Assembly: GCA_016178705.1 (NCBI GenBank)
Contig: JACOST010000024.1
Location: 62,001 to 126,000 of the forward strand
Length of the DNA: 64,000 nucleotides
Origin: Deltaproteobacteria bacterium
Lineage (GTDB): Bacteria; Desulfobacterota; Binatia; HRBIN30; JACQVA1
Direction: 5' to 3'
The translations under genes were made by a program, and so were the position numbers. Shown here in pieces: positions 49,216 to 57,725 of this stretch. Within the stretch, counting starts at the first letter, position 1. Every line of letters begins with the position of its first letter. The notes beneath the pieces were generated by a model. That model saw only the letters and a program-made list of their open reading frames with translations. It did no database searches and was not told the DNA's origin.

Positions 49216-50871
49216 TCACATGCTTTCGGGCGCGTGTACCCCTAACAGACCCAGGCCGCTGTGCAACACCTTGCGCACTGCATGCGCGAGGTAGAGGCGG
49301 GCGGCGGTGCGCGCGAGGTCATCGGTCAAGATGCGGTGCGAATTGTAGAAGCGATGAAACTCGCCCGCCAGCTCCATCAAGTAGAACACCACGCGGTGCG
49401 GCTCGAACCCGCGCGCGGCGTCTTCCACGGTATCGCTGTACCGCGCCAGTAACTTCATCACGGCGAGCTCTTCCGGTGCGGTCAACGTTTCCAAATGCGA
49501 CGCGGCGGCCGGCGCCAGCTTCGCGCCCGCGGCCGTCGCTTGCTTGAACAGGCTGTGAATCCGCGCGTGCGCGTACTGAACGTAGAAGACCGGATTGTCC
49601 GAAGACTGCTTCTTGGCGAGGTCGAGATCGAATTCGAGGTGACTGTCGGCGCGGCGGGTGAGGAAAAACACCCGCACCACGTCGGCGCCAACTTCATCGA
49701 GCAACTCATCGACAGTGACGTACTCCGCCCGCCGCGTCGACATCTTCACCTGCACGCCACCACGCGTGAGCGTGACGAACTGGTAAATGATCGAGTGGAT
49801 CTTCTCCGCCGGCAGTCCCAGCGCTTTGATCGCCGCCTTCACCTCTTCGTGCTCAGCGATGTGATCGGCGCCGAGCACATCGATGATCAGATCGAACCCA
49901 CGTCGCAACTTGTCTTGATGATACGCGATGTCGGGCAAGCGATACGCCGGCTCCCCGGTCGACTTCACCAGCACGCGGTCCTTATCGAGCTCGAGCGCCT
50001 CGCCGGCCAACCACACCGCGCCATCACGATCGAACGCGAGCTGACGCGCGCGCAGCGCCTCGAGCACCGCAGCGATCTGACCGCCTTTGTAGAGCGTGTC
50101 CTCATTGAAATAGACGTCGAAATGGATGCCAACGCGGCCAAGCGTCTGCTCAATGTCGGCGAAGATGGCGCGCTCGGCCACGTCTTTGAACCTGCCAGCC
50201 GCTGGCTCGTCGCGCAGGCGATCGCTGTGCTCGCTGATCAATGTGCCGGCAATCTCGCGGATGTACTCGCCTTGGTAGCCATCTTCGGGAAACGTGATCG
50301 TGTCACCGAGCTGTTCGAGATAGCGCGCTTTCACCGATTCCCCCAGGAGCTTCATCTGGCGCCCGGCGTTGTTGAAGTAGTACTCGCGCGTGACCTGATG
50401 CCCGGTGGCTTCGAGCAGTCGCGCGATCGCGTCACCCAGCACCGCGTTGCGGCCGTGGCCGACCGTGAGCGGGCCCGTCGGATTGGCGCTGACGAACTCG
50501 ACTTGGACCTTCTTGCCTTGCCCGATGTCGTTGAAGGCGAGCGGACCGTCGTGCTCGCCGATGTCGGCGAGCGTGTCGCCCCAGAATTTCAGCGAGAAGC
50601 GGAAGTTGAGGTAGCCGGGCCCTTCGACGTCGACGCCTGCGAGCAAACCGTCGGGGTCAGCGATGAAGCCGTGAATCGTTTCGGCGATCTGGCGTGGGGC
50701 GCGGCGTTCGGCGCGCGCCAAGCCGAGGGCGATCGCCGACGCCAGGTCGCCGAAGGCGGGATTCTTGGGCACCTCAAAAAGCAAAGGGGGGAGGCTGTCT
50801 GACTTCAGCGCTCCCCCCTCAATGGCTTGCGATAGTGCGTGCTGAAGCAGCGCTTCAAGTCGTTTTTTCAT
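49216..50871 (-). CDS. argS: Arginyl-tRNA synthetase
   Basis: A 551-residue class Ia synthetase. The N-terminal Arg-specific ADD1 domain comes first, then the HIGH motif as GPLTVGHGRNAVLGDAIARL, the segment EYYFNNAGRQMKLLG and the KMSKS-equivalent VKMSTRRAEYVTVDELL. The DALR anticodon domain ends ARLYLAHAVRKVLHSGLGLLG. It is the first gene of the long minus-strand block continuing through trp to lptD. Confidence 0.97.
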   Translation of the reverse strand: MKKRLEALLQHALSQAIEGGALKSDSLPPLLFEVPKNPAFGDLASAIALGLARAERRAPRQIAETIHGFIADPDGLLAGVDVEGPGYLNFRFSLKFWGDTLADIGEHDGPLAFNDIGQGKKVQVEFVSANPTGPLTVGHGRNAVLGDAIARLLEATGHQVTREYYFNNAGRQMKLLGESVKARYLEQLGDTITFPEDGYQGEYIREIAGTLISEHSDRLRDEPAAGRFKDVAERAIFADIEQTLGRVGIHFDVYFNEDTLYKGGQIAAVLEALRARQLAFDRDGAVWLAGEALELDKDRVLVKSTGEPAYRLPDIAYHQDKLRRGFDLIIDVLGADHIAEHEEVKAAIKALGLPAEKIHSIIYQFVTLTRGGVQVKMSTRRAEYVTVDELLDEVGADVVRVFFLTRRADSHLEFDLDLAKKQSSDNPVFYVQYAHARIHSLFKQATAAGAKLAPAAASHLETLTAPEELAVMKLLARYSDTVEDAARGFEPHRVVFYLMELAGEFHRFYNSHRILTDDLARTAARLYLAHAVRKVLHSGLGLLGVHAPESM

Positions 50872-51300
50872 CCTCCCAACGCCAGTATCGCCCTTCGGTC
50901 ATGTTCGTATTCGTCGCTGTAGTTACGCGCAAAGATGCCCGCAGAGATAGCCCGCACCTCCCAACGAGTCAAGGTGAAGGTTGCAACAGGCGTGGAGCGG
51001 AAACGAATGCAAGTGAGCACGATCCTCACCATCCTCGTTGCGAACACCGAGCAACTGCACCAGAAGCGCTGCGCGCACTCCCGATGGGCAACTTCGAACT
51101 GGCCAGCGGCTATCAAGATACCCCGGCTCCGTCGATCATCCTCGCAAACCCGCTCGTGAGGAATCTGCACCTACGGGTGCTGCTTTACGTGCCCCGTTTT
51201 TTCGGGCAGAAGTTCGAGGCGCAATGCTTGTGCTGCTCGCTGGAAGCAGGGTTCAAGGAATTAACCAAGGCCGGGCAGCGGTAGCCGGAGCTTGCTGCCG
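50872..51300. other. Gap without a recognisable gene
   Basis: About 430 bases between argS and the Cys-rich orphan. Open frames of up to about 100 codons exist on both strands (for example 50935-51159 plus, 50868-51170 minus), but their translations show no domain, signal or consistent codon pattern. The stretch may hold decayed accessory genes, given the truncated remnant further on at 51722-51859. Confidence 0.5.
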
Positions 51301-51606
51301 ATGAACGAGGTTCACCGCACCCAATGGAATGCCTATCACTCGGCGCCGGGTTCTGTCTGGACTGTGCACGACGCACAGATGCCCGAAGAGACTGCTCCTT
51401 GCTGTGCAGTCTGTGGGCACTGTGACTGCGAGAGCTACGACCCGGTTGCTGGGCACTGTGCCGACGACGGCGATGAATCGTGCGAGGGCCAATACTTCGC
51501 CTATGTGCACGCCGACGGGCAGGTACTCTGCGAGCAGTGCGCCGATCAAGCCGGCATCCGCATCGCCGGGTGCGATTGCCTCGACTCCGCGGACGGCCGT
51601 CCCTGA
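51301..51606 (+). CDS. Small Cys-rich acidic protein, orphan
   Basis: A 101-residue frame with about 11 cysteines: a cluster CCAVCGHCDCESYD, then isolated Cys, CEQC and CDC. The spacing suggests one or two structural zinc sites, but it matches no family I know. The protein is acidic, and its codon choice looks protein-coding. No ribosome site is clear before the ATG, and it stands alone upstream of the hsd operon. It might be a small accessory or regulatory protein of the defence island, but this is a guess. Confidence 0.5.
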   Translation: MNEVHRTQWNAYHSAPGSVWTVHDAQMPEETAPCCAVCGHCDCESYDPVAGHCADDGDESCEGQYFAYVHADGQVLCEQCADQAGIRIAGCDCLDSADGRP

Positions 51607-51721
51607 CGCCAACCGCCGAACGGCCATCGCGGGCCATCGTCGCCGGACGTAACTGGATGAGTAGAGCCGCACGAGCAACGCCGGTCGTCGGGGCTCGGCC
51701 GTGAGCTAGAGGGGGCAGCAG

Positions 51722-51859
51722 GTGCCACGCATCTTCGACAACATCGAGCAGCAATTGCTCCCTGCGCTTCGCGAGACCATCGAGGTGTCGGATCGCACCA
51801 ACTGCCTCGCTGCGCATCGAGCGATGAGTGCGAATTCTAATGCGGCGAGGTTAGCGTGA
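51722..51859 (+). pseudogene. Truncated N-terminal remnant of a PLD-type helicase gene
   Basis: A GTG frame of 45 codons, with AGAGGGGG shortly before it as a strong ribosome site, begins PRIFDNIEQQLLPALRETIE. This matches my memory of the N-terminus of large defence-associated proteins that join a phospholipase D-like domain to a DEAD-box helicase. After about 25 residues the match ends and the frame runs out. Its TGA overlaps the GTG of hsdR. I read it as a deletion remnant; it could also act as a leader that couples translation into hsdR. The family assignment rests on memory and should be searched. Confidence 0.45.
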
Positions 51860-54243
51860 GGTTGAGCGAGTCGGATACGCGAGCCAAGCTGATCGATCCC
51901 GGGCTGCACGGGCGCGGGTGGACCGAGGATCTCATTCGCCGCGAGGAAACGGCCGGCGCCATCCAGATCATCGACGGGAAGCCGCGCAAGCAGGCGAAGG
52001 GTCGGGTCGACTACGTCTTACGGATCAAGGTCAACTCGGAGACGCAGCCCGTCGCCGTGGCACTCATCGAGGCGAAGAAAGAGGGCCTGCCGCCTACCCA
52101 CGGCCTGGAGCAGGCGAAGTTGTACGCGAGCGCGAAGCGGATGAACGTGCCGTTCGTGTTCTCCAGCAACGGGCACTTGTTCGTTGAGTACGACCGCTTC
52201 ACCGGACTCACGACCGATCCGCGGCCCTTGGCCGCGTTTCCGAGCCCCGCAGATCTCCGCACTCGGTACGAAGGGGCGATGGGCTTCTCGTTGGCGGACT
52301 CTGCCGCACAGCCGTTGCTGATGCGTTACGCCGGTGGCGAGGCCACGCGGCGGTACTATCAGGACGCTGCGATCCGAGCGGCGCTGGAGAAGATCGCGCG
52401 CTGCGAACGGAGCGGGCAATCGAAGCACGTACTGCTGTCGCTGGCGACCGGTTCCGGCAAGACCTTCATCGCGGTCAATTTGCTGAAACGGATCGCCGAT
52501 GCCGGCCAGTTGCGCCGGGCGCTCTTTGTCTGCGACCGCGACGAGCTACGCAGCCAAGCGCTCGGTGCCTTTCAGAACGTGTTCGGTGCCGACGCCGCGG
52601 AGGTGTTCAAAGAGTCCGACGGATCGAATCACGCGCGCAACGCGCGGGTTCACATTGCCACCTATCAAACGCTCGATGTCGACAACGAGGGCGGTACGGC
52701 CAACTTCCTGTCGACGTTCTATCCCGAGAACTACTTCAGCCACATCGTCATCGACGAGTGTCACCGGTCCGCGTGGGGCAGGTGGTCGGAAGTTCTCACC
52801 CGTAACCCGGATGCGGTGCAGGTCGGGCTGACCGCGACGCCGCGACAGCTCCAACCCGGCATCCGCACTCGCGAGTACAACGCTGACGCAGAGATCCAAG
52901 CCGACAACATTCGCCACTTCGGTGCAGCGGTGTACGAATACGACATGAGCCAGGGTATCGAGGACGGGTACCTCGCGGCCTGCGAGCTGGTCCGTCGCGA
53001 CATTTTCCTCGACAAGCAGGATCAGACAGAGCGTCTGACCGGCATCAAGCGGGAAGACCTGAAGGGTAAGAAGCTCACCAAGGCGACAACCGGTGAAGAC
53101 GTCAGCGAGGGCGAGACGCGGGCGCACTACGTCGCCGAGAGCTTCGAGGACGATCTGGTATTGCCGGATCGGGTCAAGGCGATGGCGGCCGATCTGTTTG
53201 CGCATCTGCTCGACACCGGCGGACCGGAGCAAAAGACGATCATCTTCTGTGCCCGCGATCATCATGCCGACGCGGTAGCAGTGGCGCTCAACAATCTGTA
53301 CTCGCGCCGGTGCACGGAGAACGGGAAGCCGCGACTGGAACCGTACGCGTTCAAATGCACCGCGAGTGTCTCCGGGAGCGAGTATCTCGCCGACCTACGC
53401 GGCGCGCCGCGGTCGCACTTCATCGCCACGACCGTCGACCTCCTCACCACCGGCGTCGATGTTCCGGTGGTGCGCAACATCGTCTTCTTCAAGTACGTGC
53501 GCTCGCCGATTGCGTTCTATCAAATGGTCGGGCGCGGCACGCGGCTCGATCCGCCCACCGGCAAGCTGATGTTTCGGGTGTACGACTACACCAACGCCAC
53601 GCGCCTGTTCGGAAAGGGCTTCGTCACCAAGCCGTCGCCGCCGCGCGAGCGCAAGGAGCCGGGTCCAGAGCCTCCTCCGCCGATCCAAGTTGAAGGATTC
53701 GATGTACAGATCAGCGATGCCGGCCGTTACATCGTGACGACGGTCGACGGCCATGCGATGCCGGTGACCGTTGAAGAGTACAAGGAGCGATTGGCGGCGA
53801 AGCTAGTCGAGGAGGCGCCGTCGCTCGATGCGTTCCGGGCGCGCTGGATCGTGCCGCACGAACGGCGCGAGCTGCTTCAGCATCTACCTGACGGCGCGCG
53901 CTCGGCAGCGCTGGTGCAGCAGCTCGAAGAAATGACCGAGTATGATCTGTACGACGTGCTCGCTGAGCTCGGATACGGCTTGAATCCGCGCACCCGCTCC
54001 GATCGCGCCGACGCCTTCGCGTACAAGCACGCCGGCTGGCTCTCCGCCTTGCCGCCAGAGGCGGCGGCTACGCTCAATGCGCTGGCCTCGCAGTTCGCAC
54101 GCGCGGGTACCGAAGGGCTGGAGAACCCGGAGGTCTTCCAAACCCCAGAGGTGGTGCGCGCTGGCGGGCTTGCTGCATTGAGAACGATTGGTAAGCCAGC
54201 CGAGGTATTGCACGAGACAAAGGAACGGATGTTCGCTGCATGA
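51856..54243 (+). CDS. hsdR: Type I restriction endonuclease subunit R
   Basis: A 795-residue motor and nuclease subunit that translocates and cuts unmodified DNA. The N-terminal PD-(D/E)xK nuclease is seen as VDYVLRIKVN and VALIEAKKEGLPP. The superfamily 2 helicase has Walker A LATGSGKTFIAVNLL, motif II HIVIDECHRSAWGRW, motif III VGLTATPRQL and motif VI FYQMVGRGTRLDPPTGK. Length is shorter than EcoR124 HsdR (about 1040). The start is GTG, overlapping the upstream remnant's TGA. HsdS follows with a four-base overlap. The order R-S-M is unusual, since hsdM usually precedes hsdS. Confidence 0.95.
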   Translation: MRLSESDTRAKLIDPGLHGRGWTEDLIRREETAGAIQIIDGKPRKQAKGRVDYVLRIKVNSETQPVAVALIEAKKEGLPPTHGLEQAKLYASAKRMNVPFVFSSNGHLFVEYDRFTGLTTDPRPLAAFPSPADLRTRYEGAMGFSLADSAAQPLLMRYAGGEATRRYYQDAAIRAALEKIARCERSGQSKHVLLSLATGSGKTFIAVNLLKRIADAGQLRRALFVCDRDELRSQALGAFQNVFGADAAEVFKESDGSNHARNARVHIATYQTLDVDNEGGTANFLSTFYPENYFSHIVIDECHRSAWGRWSEVLTRNPDAVQVGLTATPRQLQPGIRTREYNADAEIQADNIRHFGAAVYEYDMSQGIEDGYLAACELVRRDIFLDKQDQTERLTGIKREDLKGKKLTKATTGEDVSEGETRAHYVAESFEDDLVLPDRVKAMAADLFAHLLDTGGPEQKTIIFCARDHHADAVAVALNNLYSRRCTENGKPRLEPYAFKCTASVSGSEYLADLRGAPRSHFIATTVDLLTTGVDVPVVRNIVFFKYVRSPIAFYQMVGRGTRLDPPTGKLMFRVYDYTNATRLFGKGFVTKPSPPRERKEPGPEPPPPIQVEGFDVQISDAGRYIVTTVDGHAMPVTVEEYKERLAAKLVEEAPSLDAFRARWIVPHERRELLQHLPDGARSAALVQQLEEMTEYDLYDVLAELGYGLNPRTRSDRADAFAYKHAGWLSALPPEAAATLNALASQFARAGTEGLENPEVFQTPEVVRAGGLAALRTIGKPAEVLHETKERMFAA

Positions 54244-55523
54244 CCGATCGCGCCGCAATCAACTCGAAGCTAAGCAGCGGTGCGTCGTCGCAAGGCGCGG
54301 ACGTAGCCACAGCCGCAATGCAATCGGTGCGAGGGGGCTGGACACGCGTCCCCTTCGGCGATGTGTCTGAAATCGTTGCTCCCCAGGTTGATCCAACGGA
54401 CCCTCGGTTCGCAGATCTCCCGCACGTGAGCGGTGAGAACATCGAGTCCGGAACGTGCCGCCTCACCCGCGTAAAGACGGCAGCAGAAGACCGCATGATC
54501 AGCGGGAAGTATCTTTTCGAGCCGGGCGATGTTCTCTATTCGAAGCTACGTCCCTACCTTCGCAAAGTAGCCGTGCCTGACTTCCGCGGCGTCTGCAGCG
54601 CAGACATGTATCCTCTACGCGTCCGGCGAGAATTCCTCGATCCACATTTTGCCGCCTGGATGTTGGTTTCGGAGGAATTTACAAAGTACGCCATCGAAGA
54701 GTCGACGAGGGCGCGCATGCCGAAACTGAATAGAGACCAGCTCTTCGCGTGGAAGGCACCGCTCCCGCCTCTCCCAGAGCAGAGACGCATCGCGACGATT
54801 CTGGGGCAGCAGATCGAGGCCCTCGATCGGGCGCTTGCGGCAGCAAAGGCTCAGATGAGTGCGGTCGACGCCTTGCCCGCGGCGTACCTACGCGCGGTCT
54901 TCCACAGCTCACTGGCAAAGGCTTGGCCGACGAGAGGGATAGGAGAAGTCGCCAAAGTGCAATCTGGATTCGCATTCAAGAGCGAGTGGTTCGCGGCAAA
55001 CGGCATCCGCCTACTTCGGAATGCGAACGTTTTTCAGGGATATGTAGCTTGGGACGATGAGGTCCGGCTGCCGATCGAGCGGCGTGGCGAATTCAGAGAG
55101 CACGAGCTATCCGTCGGCGACATCGTTCTTTCGCTCGACCGCCCTGTCGTCTCTAATGGCCTAAAGGTCGCTCGCTTGACTGCCGCAGATGTTCCAGCGC
55201 TGCTCCTTCAACGAGTGGGACGCTTCCGCCTTAGTGGTTCCGCGGATCCAGATTACGTGTACGCTTTTCTCAATTCCAAAACTTTCATCGCTGCAATAAC
55301 CCAACATGACTACAGCCTCGCGGTCCCGCATGTGTCGCCAAAGCAAGTTGAGGCGGTCGCGATTCCTCTGCCGCCGCTTCCTGAGCAGCGGCGCATATCG
55401 GCAATCCTGCGCGACCAGATGGCGGGAGTGGAGAGATCGCGGAAGGCGCTCCGGGAACAGCTCGACGCCATCAACGCTCTCCCGGCCGCGCTCTTGCGGC
55501 GCGCATTCAGCGGAGAGCTCTGA
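54240..55523 (+). CDS. hsdS: Type I restriction specificity subunit S
   Basis: A 427-residue HsdS with two target recognition domains (about residues 30-180 and 225-380). Each is followed by the conserved spacer helix, opened by PLPPLPEQRRIATIL in the first repeat and PLPPLPEQRRISAIL in the second. It recognises a bipartite DNA sequence and positions two HsdM units. The start overlaps hsdR by four bases; the stop overlaps the next start (TGATG). Part of the gene is lower in GC than the neighbours, as expected for horizontally moved specificity genes. Confidence 0.95.
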   Translation: MTDRAAINSKLSSGASSQGADVATAAMQSVRGGWTRVPFGDVSEIVAPQVDPTDPRFADLPHVSGENIESGTCRLTRVKTAAEDRMISGKYLFEPGDVLYSKLRPYLRKVAVPDFRGVCSADMYPLRVRREFLDPHFAAWMLVSEEFTKYAIEESTRARMPKLNRDQLFAWKAPLPPLPEQRRIATILGQQIEALDRALAAAKAQMSAVDALPAAYLRAVFHSSLAKAWPTRGIGEVAKVQSGFAFKSEWFAANGIRLLRNANVFQGYVAWDDEVRLPIERRGEFREHELSVGDIVLSLDRPVVSNGLKVARLTAADVPALLLQRVGRFRLSGSADPDYVYAFLNSKTFIAAITQHDYSLAVPHVSPKQVEAVAIPLPPLPEQRRISAILRDQMAGVERSRKALREQLDAINALPAALLRRAFSGEL

Positions 55524-55849
55524 TGAACCGGTTCCCGTGCCCGTACCTGCACGGTGACGTGGATCTCACCGACGAACGTGAACGGCACATTGCGGCCCAC
55601 CATCCGGATATCGTGCCGGAGCACAGCCACCGCATCGCGGAAACGCTTGCCGACCCTGACGAGGTGCGCGCAGACTCGGACTATCCGAACACCCGCCTCT
55701 TCCTGCGCTGGTACGATGATCTGCGAGCGGGTAAGTATGTGACTGTGGCCGTGGTGTCGGATCAACCGTCCGGCACGCGACATTGGATTGTGACGGCTTT
55801 CGTAGCGCGCAAGCCGCCGAGAGGAGACATCGAATGGAAACGCCCCTGA
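55523..55849 (+). CDS. BECR/PBECR-fold nuclease-like small protein, putative toxin
   Basis: A 108-residue protein with the pattern DLTDERERHIAAHHPDI, then ETLADPDEV, a central RLFLRWYDDL, a strand KYVTVAVV and HWIVTAFVARK near the end. This layout resembles the BECR/PBECR superfamily (phage Barnase-EndoU-ColicinE5/D-RelE-like nucleases), many of them toxins; the match is from pattern, not from a search. It overlaps hsdS by one base, has a GGAG site before its ATG, and overlaps the DUF2283 gene by 16 bases. Its place inside the restriction operon recalls RNA-targeting guards such as PrrC. I suspect the next gene is its antidote. Confidence 0.55.
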   Translation: MNRFPCPYLHGDVDLTDERERHIAAHHPDIVPEHSHRIAETLADPDEVRADSDYPNTRLFLRWYDDLRAGKYVTVAVVSDQPSGTRHWIVTAFVARKPPRGDIEWKRP

Positions 55850-56085
55850 CGTTTGAGTACGACGAGGTGGGCGACATCTTGTACATCAACAAGGTTCCCC
55901 CGTACGCCGAGCAGGACAGCGAGCAGTTGGGGTACAACATCGTCGCGCGCCGCAATCCACGAACCGCGGCGATCGAGAACCTGGAAGTCTTGTTCTTCAC
56001 CCGTTGGTTGTTCAAGGGCGAGCAGCGGAACATCAGCGGCCTGCGTGACCTGTTCGCCGAGCCGGGAAGTTCGGCCCACGCGTAA
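55834..56085 (+). CDS. DUF2283 family protein, putative antitoxin
   Basis: An 83-residue protein with the DUF2283 layout: FEYDEVGDILYINKVP, then YNIVARRNP and the closing IENLEVLFF, followed by a 30-residue tail with ISGLRDLF. The family is small and often encoded beside a short nuclease-like or DUF4258-like protein, which has led to its being predicted as an antitoxin. The ATG at 55834 has GAGGAG seven bases before it and lies 16 bases inside the end of the preceding gene, typical of coupled toxin-antitoxin pairs, though the toxin is first here. It ends one base before hsdM. Confidence 0.7.
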   Translation: METPLTFEYDEVGDILYINKVPPYAEQDSEQLGYNIVARRNPRTAAIENLEVLFFTRWLFKGEQRNISGLRDLFAEPGSSAHA

Positions 56086-56086
56086 G

Positions 56087-57700
56087 ATGGTGCGTGCGAG
56101 CAGAGGCTCCAACAACCTTCCCAAGGTCAGAGCAATGAGAAGCGGCACCGGAAACGGCAGCGCCAAGCGCCTCGCTACGCCGCAATCCGTCAACAGCGCG
56201 GTCAAGAGCATCTGCGACGTCATGCGCCGGTCGAACTGCGCCGGTGCCATGCAGTACGTCCCGGAGCTGACGTGGGTTCTGTTCTTGCGCATCCTCGATG
56301 AGCGCGAGGCGCGGGAAGCGGACGCTGCGGAAGCGGTCGGAGCGGAGTACACCCCTTCGATCGAGCCGCCGTACCGCTGGTGCGATTGGGCCGCGCCGTA
56401 TGATGAGTCATTGCGCACCGTTGGTGACGGAAGGCCTCAAGGGTGGAAACGCAAGGAGCTGCAAGACGGATCACTCGGCAGCTTCTTTTCCTTTGTGAAC
56501 GGGCTGCTGCTGCCCTTCCTCAAGAAGATGCGGGAGCGGCCCAATGCCGCGGCAAAGCAGAAGATCATCAGCGCGATCATGTCGGGCGTTGAGCGGGTGC
56601 GGATCGACACCGAGCGCAACATGCTCGACATCCTCGACAAGGTGGACGCGATCAAAGACGAAACGATCGAGCCCACGCATGTGTTCCCGCTCTCGCAGGT
56701 CTACGAGGGGTTGCTCCTCAAGATGGGTGAGAAGGGGAACGACGGCGGCCAGTTCTTCACTCCACGTGAAGTCATTCGGGCCATCGTGCGCACCGTCAAT
56801 CCGCAGCTCGGTCAGACGGTCTACGATCCATGCTGCGGCACCGGCGGCTTCCTCGTACAAGCGTACCAGCACATGCAGACCGCGCTCGGCGACCGCGCTA
56901 CAGGCGATCAACTCGAGACGCTGAAGCACGACACGTTCTACGGGCGCGAGAAGGACAACCTCATCTATCCCATCGCGCTGGCCAACATGGTGCTGCACGG
57001 GATCGAAGAGCCGCGTCTGTGGCACGGCAACGCCCTCACCGGCAGTGAAACCTATGGTGGTCTCTTCCAAGATGCTCCCGCGCTCTTCGACGTCGTGCTC
57101 ACCAATCCCCCGTTCGGCGGCAAGGAAGGCAAAGACGCGCAGACGCGCTTCGCCTACAAGACCCGCGCGACGCAGATTCTGTTCCTGCAGCACGTGATCG
57201 ATAGCCTCAAGCCCGGTGGGCGCTGCGGCATGGTGTTGGATGAAGGCGTGCTCTTTCGCACCAACGAGACCGCCTTCGTGCAGACCAAGCGCAAGCTGCT
57301 GGACGCGTGTGATCTGTGGTGCATCGTCAGCCTGCCGCAGGGTGTGTTCACGGCCGCGGGTGGGAGCAGCAAGACCGACCTGCTCTTTTTCACCAAGGGT
57401 CAACCGACCGAGCGCATCTGGTACTACGACCTGTCGGATCTGAAGGTCGGGAAGAAGACGCCGCTCACTCTGAATCGGTTCGAAGAATTCTTCCGACTGC
57501 TGCCTGAGCGCGCTGACAGCGAGCGCAGTTGGACCGTGACGCGCAAAGAGATCGACGACAGCGGCCTCGATCTCAAAGCCGTAAACCCTCGTGCCCCGGA
57601 CAATGAAGACAAGCGGACGCCGGAAGAACTGCTCGCGCTGATCGAAGCAAAAGGTCGCGAGGTCGCCGAAGCATTGGCGATACTCCGGAGTCGCGAGTGA
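56087..57700 (+). CDS. hsdM: Type I restriction modification methyltransferase subunit M
   Basis: A 537-residue N6-adenine methyltransferase. An N-terminal helical domain (VNSAVKSICDVMRRSNCAG, LTWVLFLRILDE) comes first. Then VYEGLLLKMGEKGNDGGQFF leads to the SAM motif VYDPCCGTGGFLVQAY and the catalytic NPPFGG. Length matches the M subunits of about 500-530. The ATG at 56087 comes one base after the DUF2283 stop but has no ribosome site; an ATG at 56135 with AAGG before it is a good alternative. With HsdS it methylates host DNA; with HsdR it forms the restriction complex. Confidence 0.94.
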   Translation: MVRASRGSNNLPKVRAMRSGTGNGSAKRLATPQSVNSAVKSICDVMRRSNCAGAMQYVPELTWVLFLRILDEREAREADAAEAVGAEYTPSIEPPYRWCDWAAPYDESLRTVGDGRPQGWKRKELQDGSLGSFFSFVNGLLLPFLKKMRERPNAAAKQKIISAIMSGVERVRIDTERNMLDILDKVDAIKDETIEPTHVFPLSQVYEGLLLKMGEKGNDGGQFFTPREVIRAIVRTVNPQLGQTVYDPCCGTGGFLVQAYQHMQTALGDRATGDQLETLKHDTFYGREKDNLIYPIALANMVLHGIEEPRLWHGNALTGSETYGGLFQDAPALFDVVLTNPPFGGKEGKDAQTRFAYKTRATQILFLQHVIDSLKPGGRCGMVLDEGVLFRTNETAFVQTKRKLLDACDLWCIVSLPQGVFTAAGGSSKTDLLFFTKGQPTERIWYYDLSDLKVGKKTPLTLNRFEEFFRLLPERADSERSWTVTRKEIDDSGLDLKAVNPRAPDNEDKRTPEELLALIEAKGREVAEALAILRSRE

Positions 57701-57725
57701 TGCGGTGCCGGCGCGAGAATATAGG

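Noticed and set aside
49495..50802. 435-codon plus-strand frame
   Set aside because: Antisense shadow of argS.
50868..51170. 100-codon minus-strand frame upstream of argS
   Set aside because: No domain, no ribosome site and an amino-acid mix typical of chance frames.
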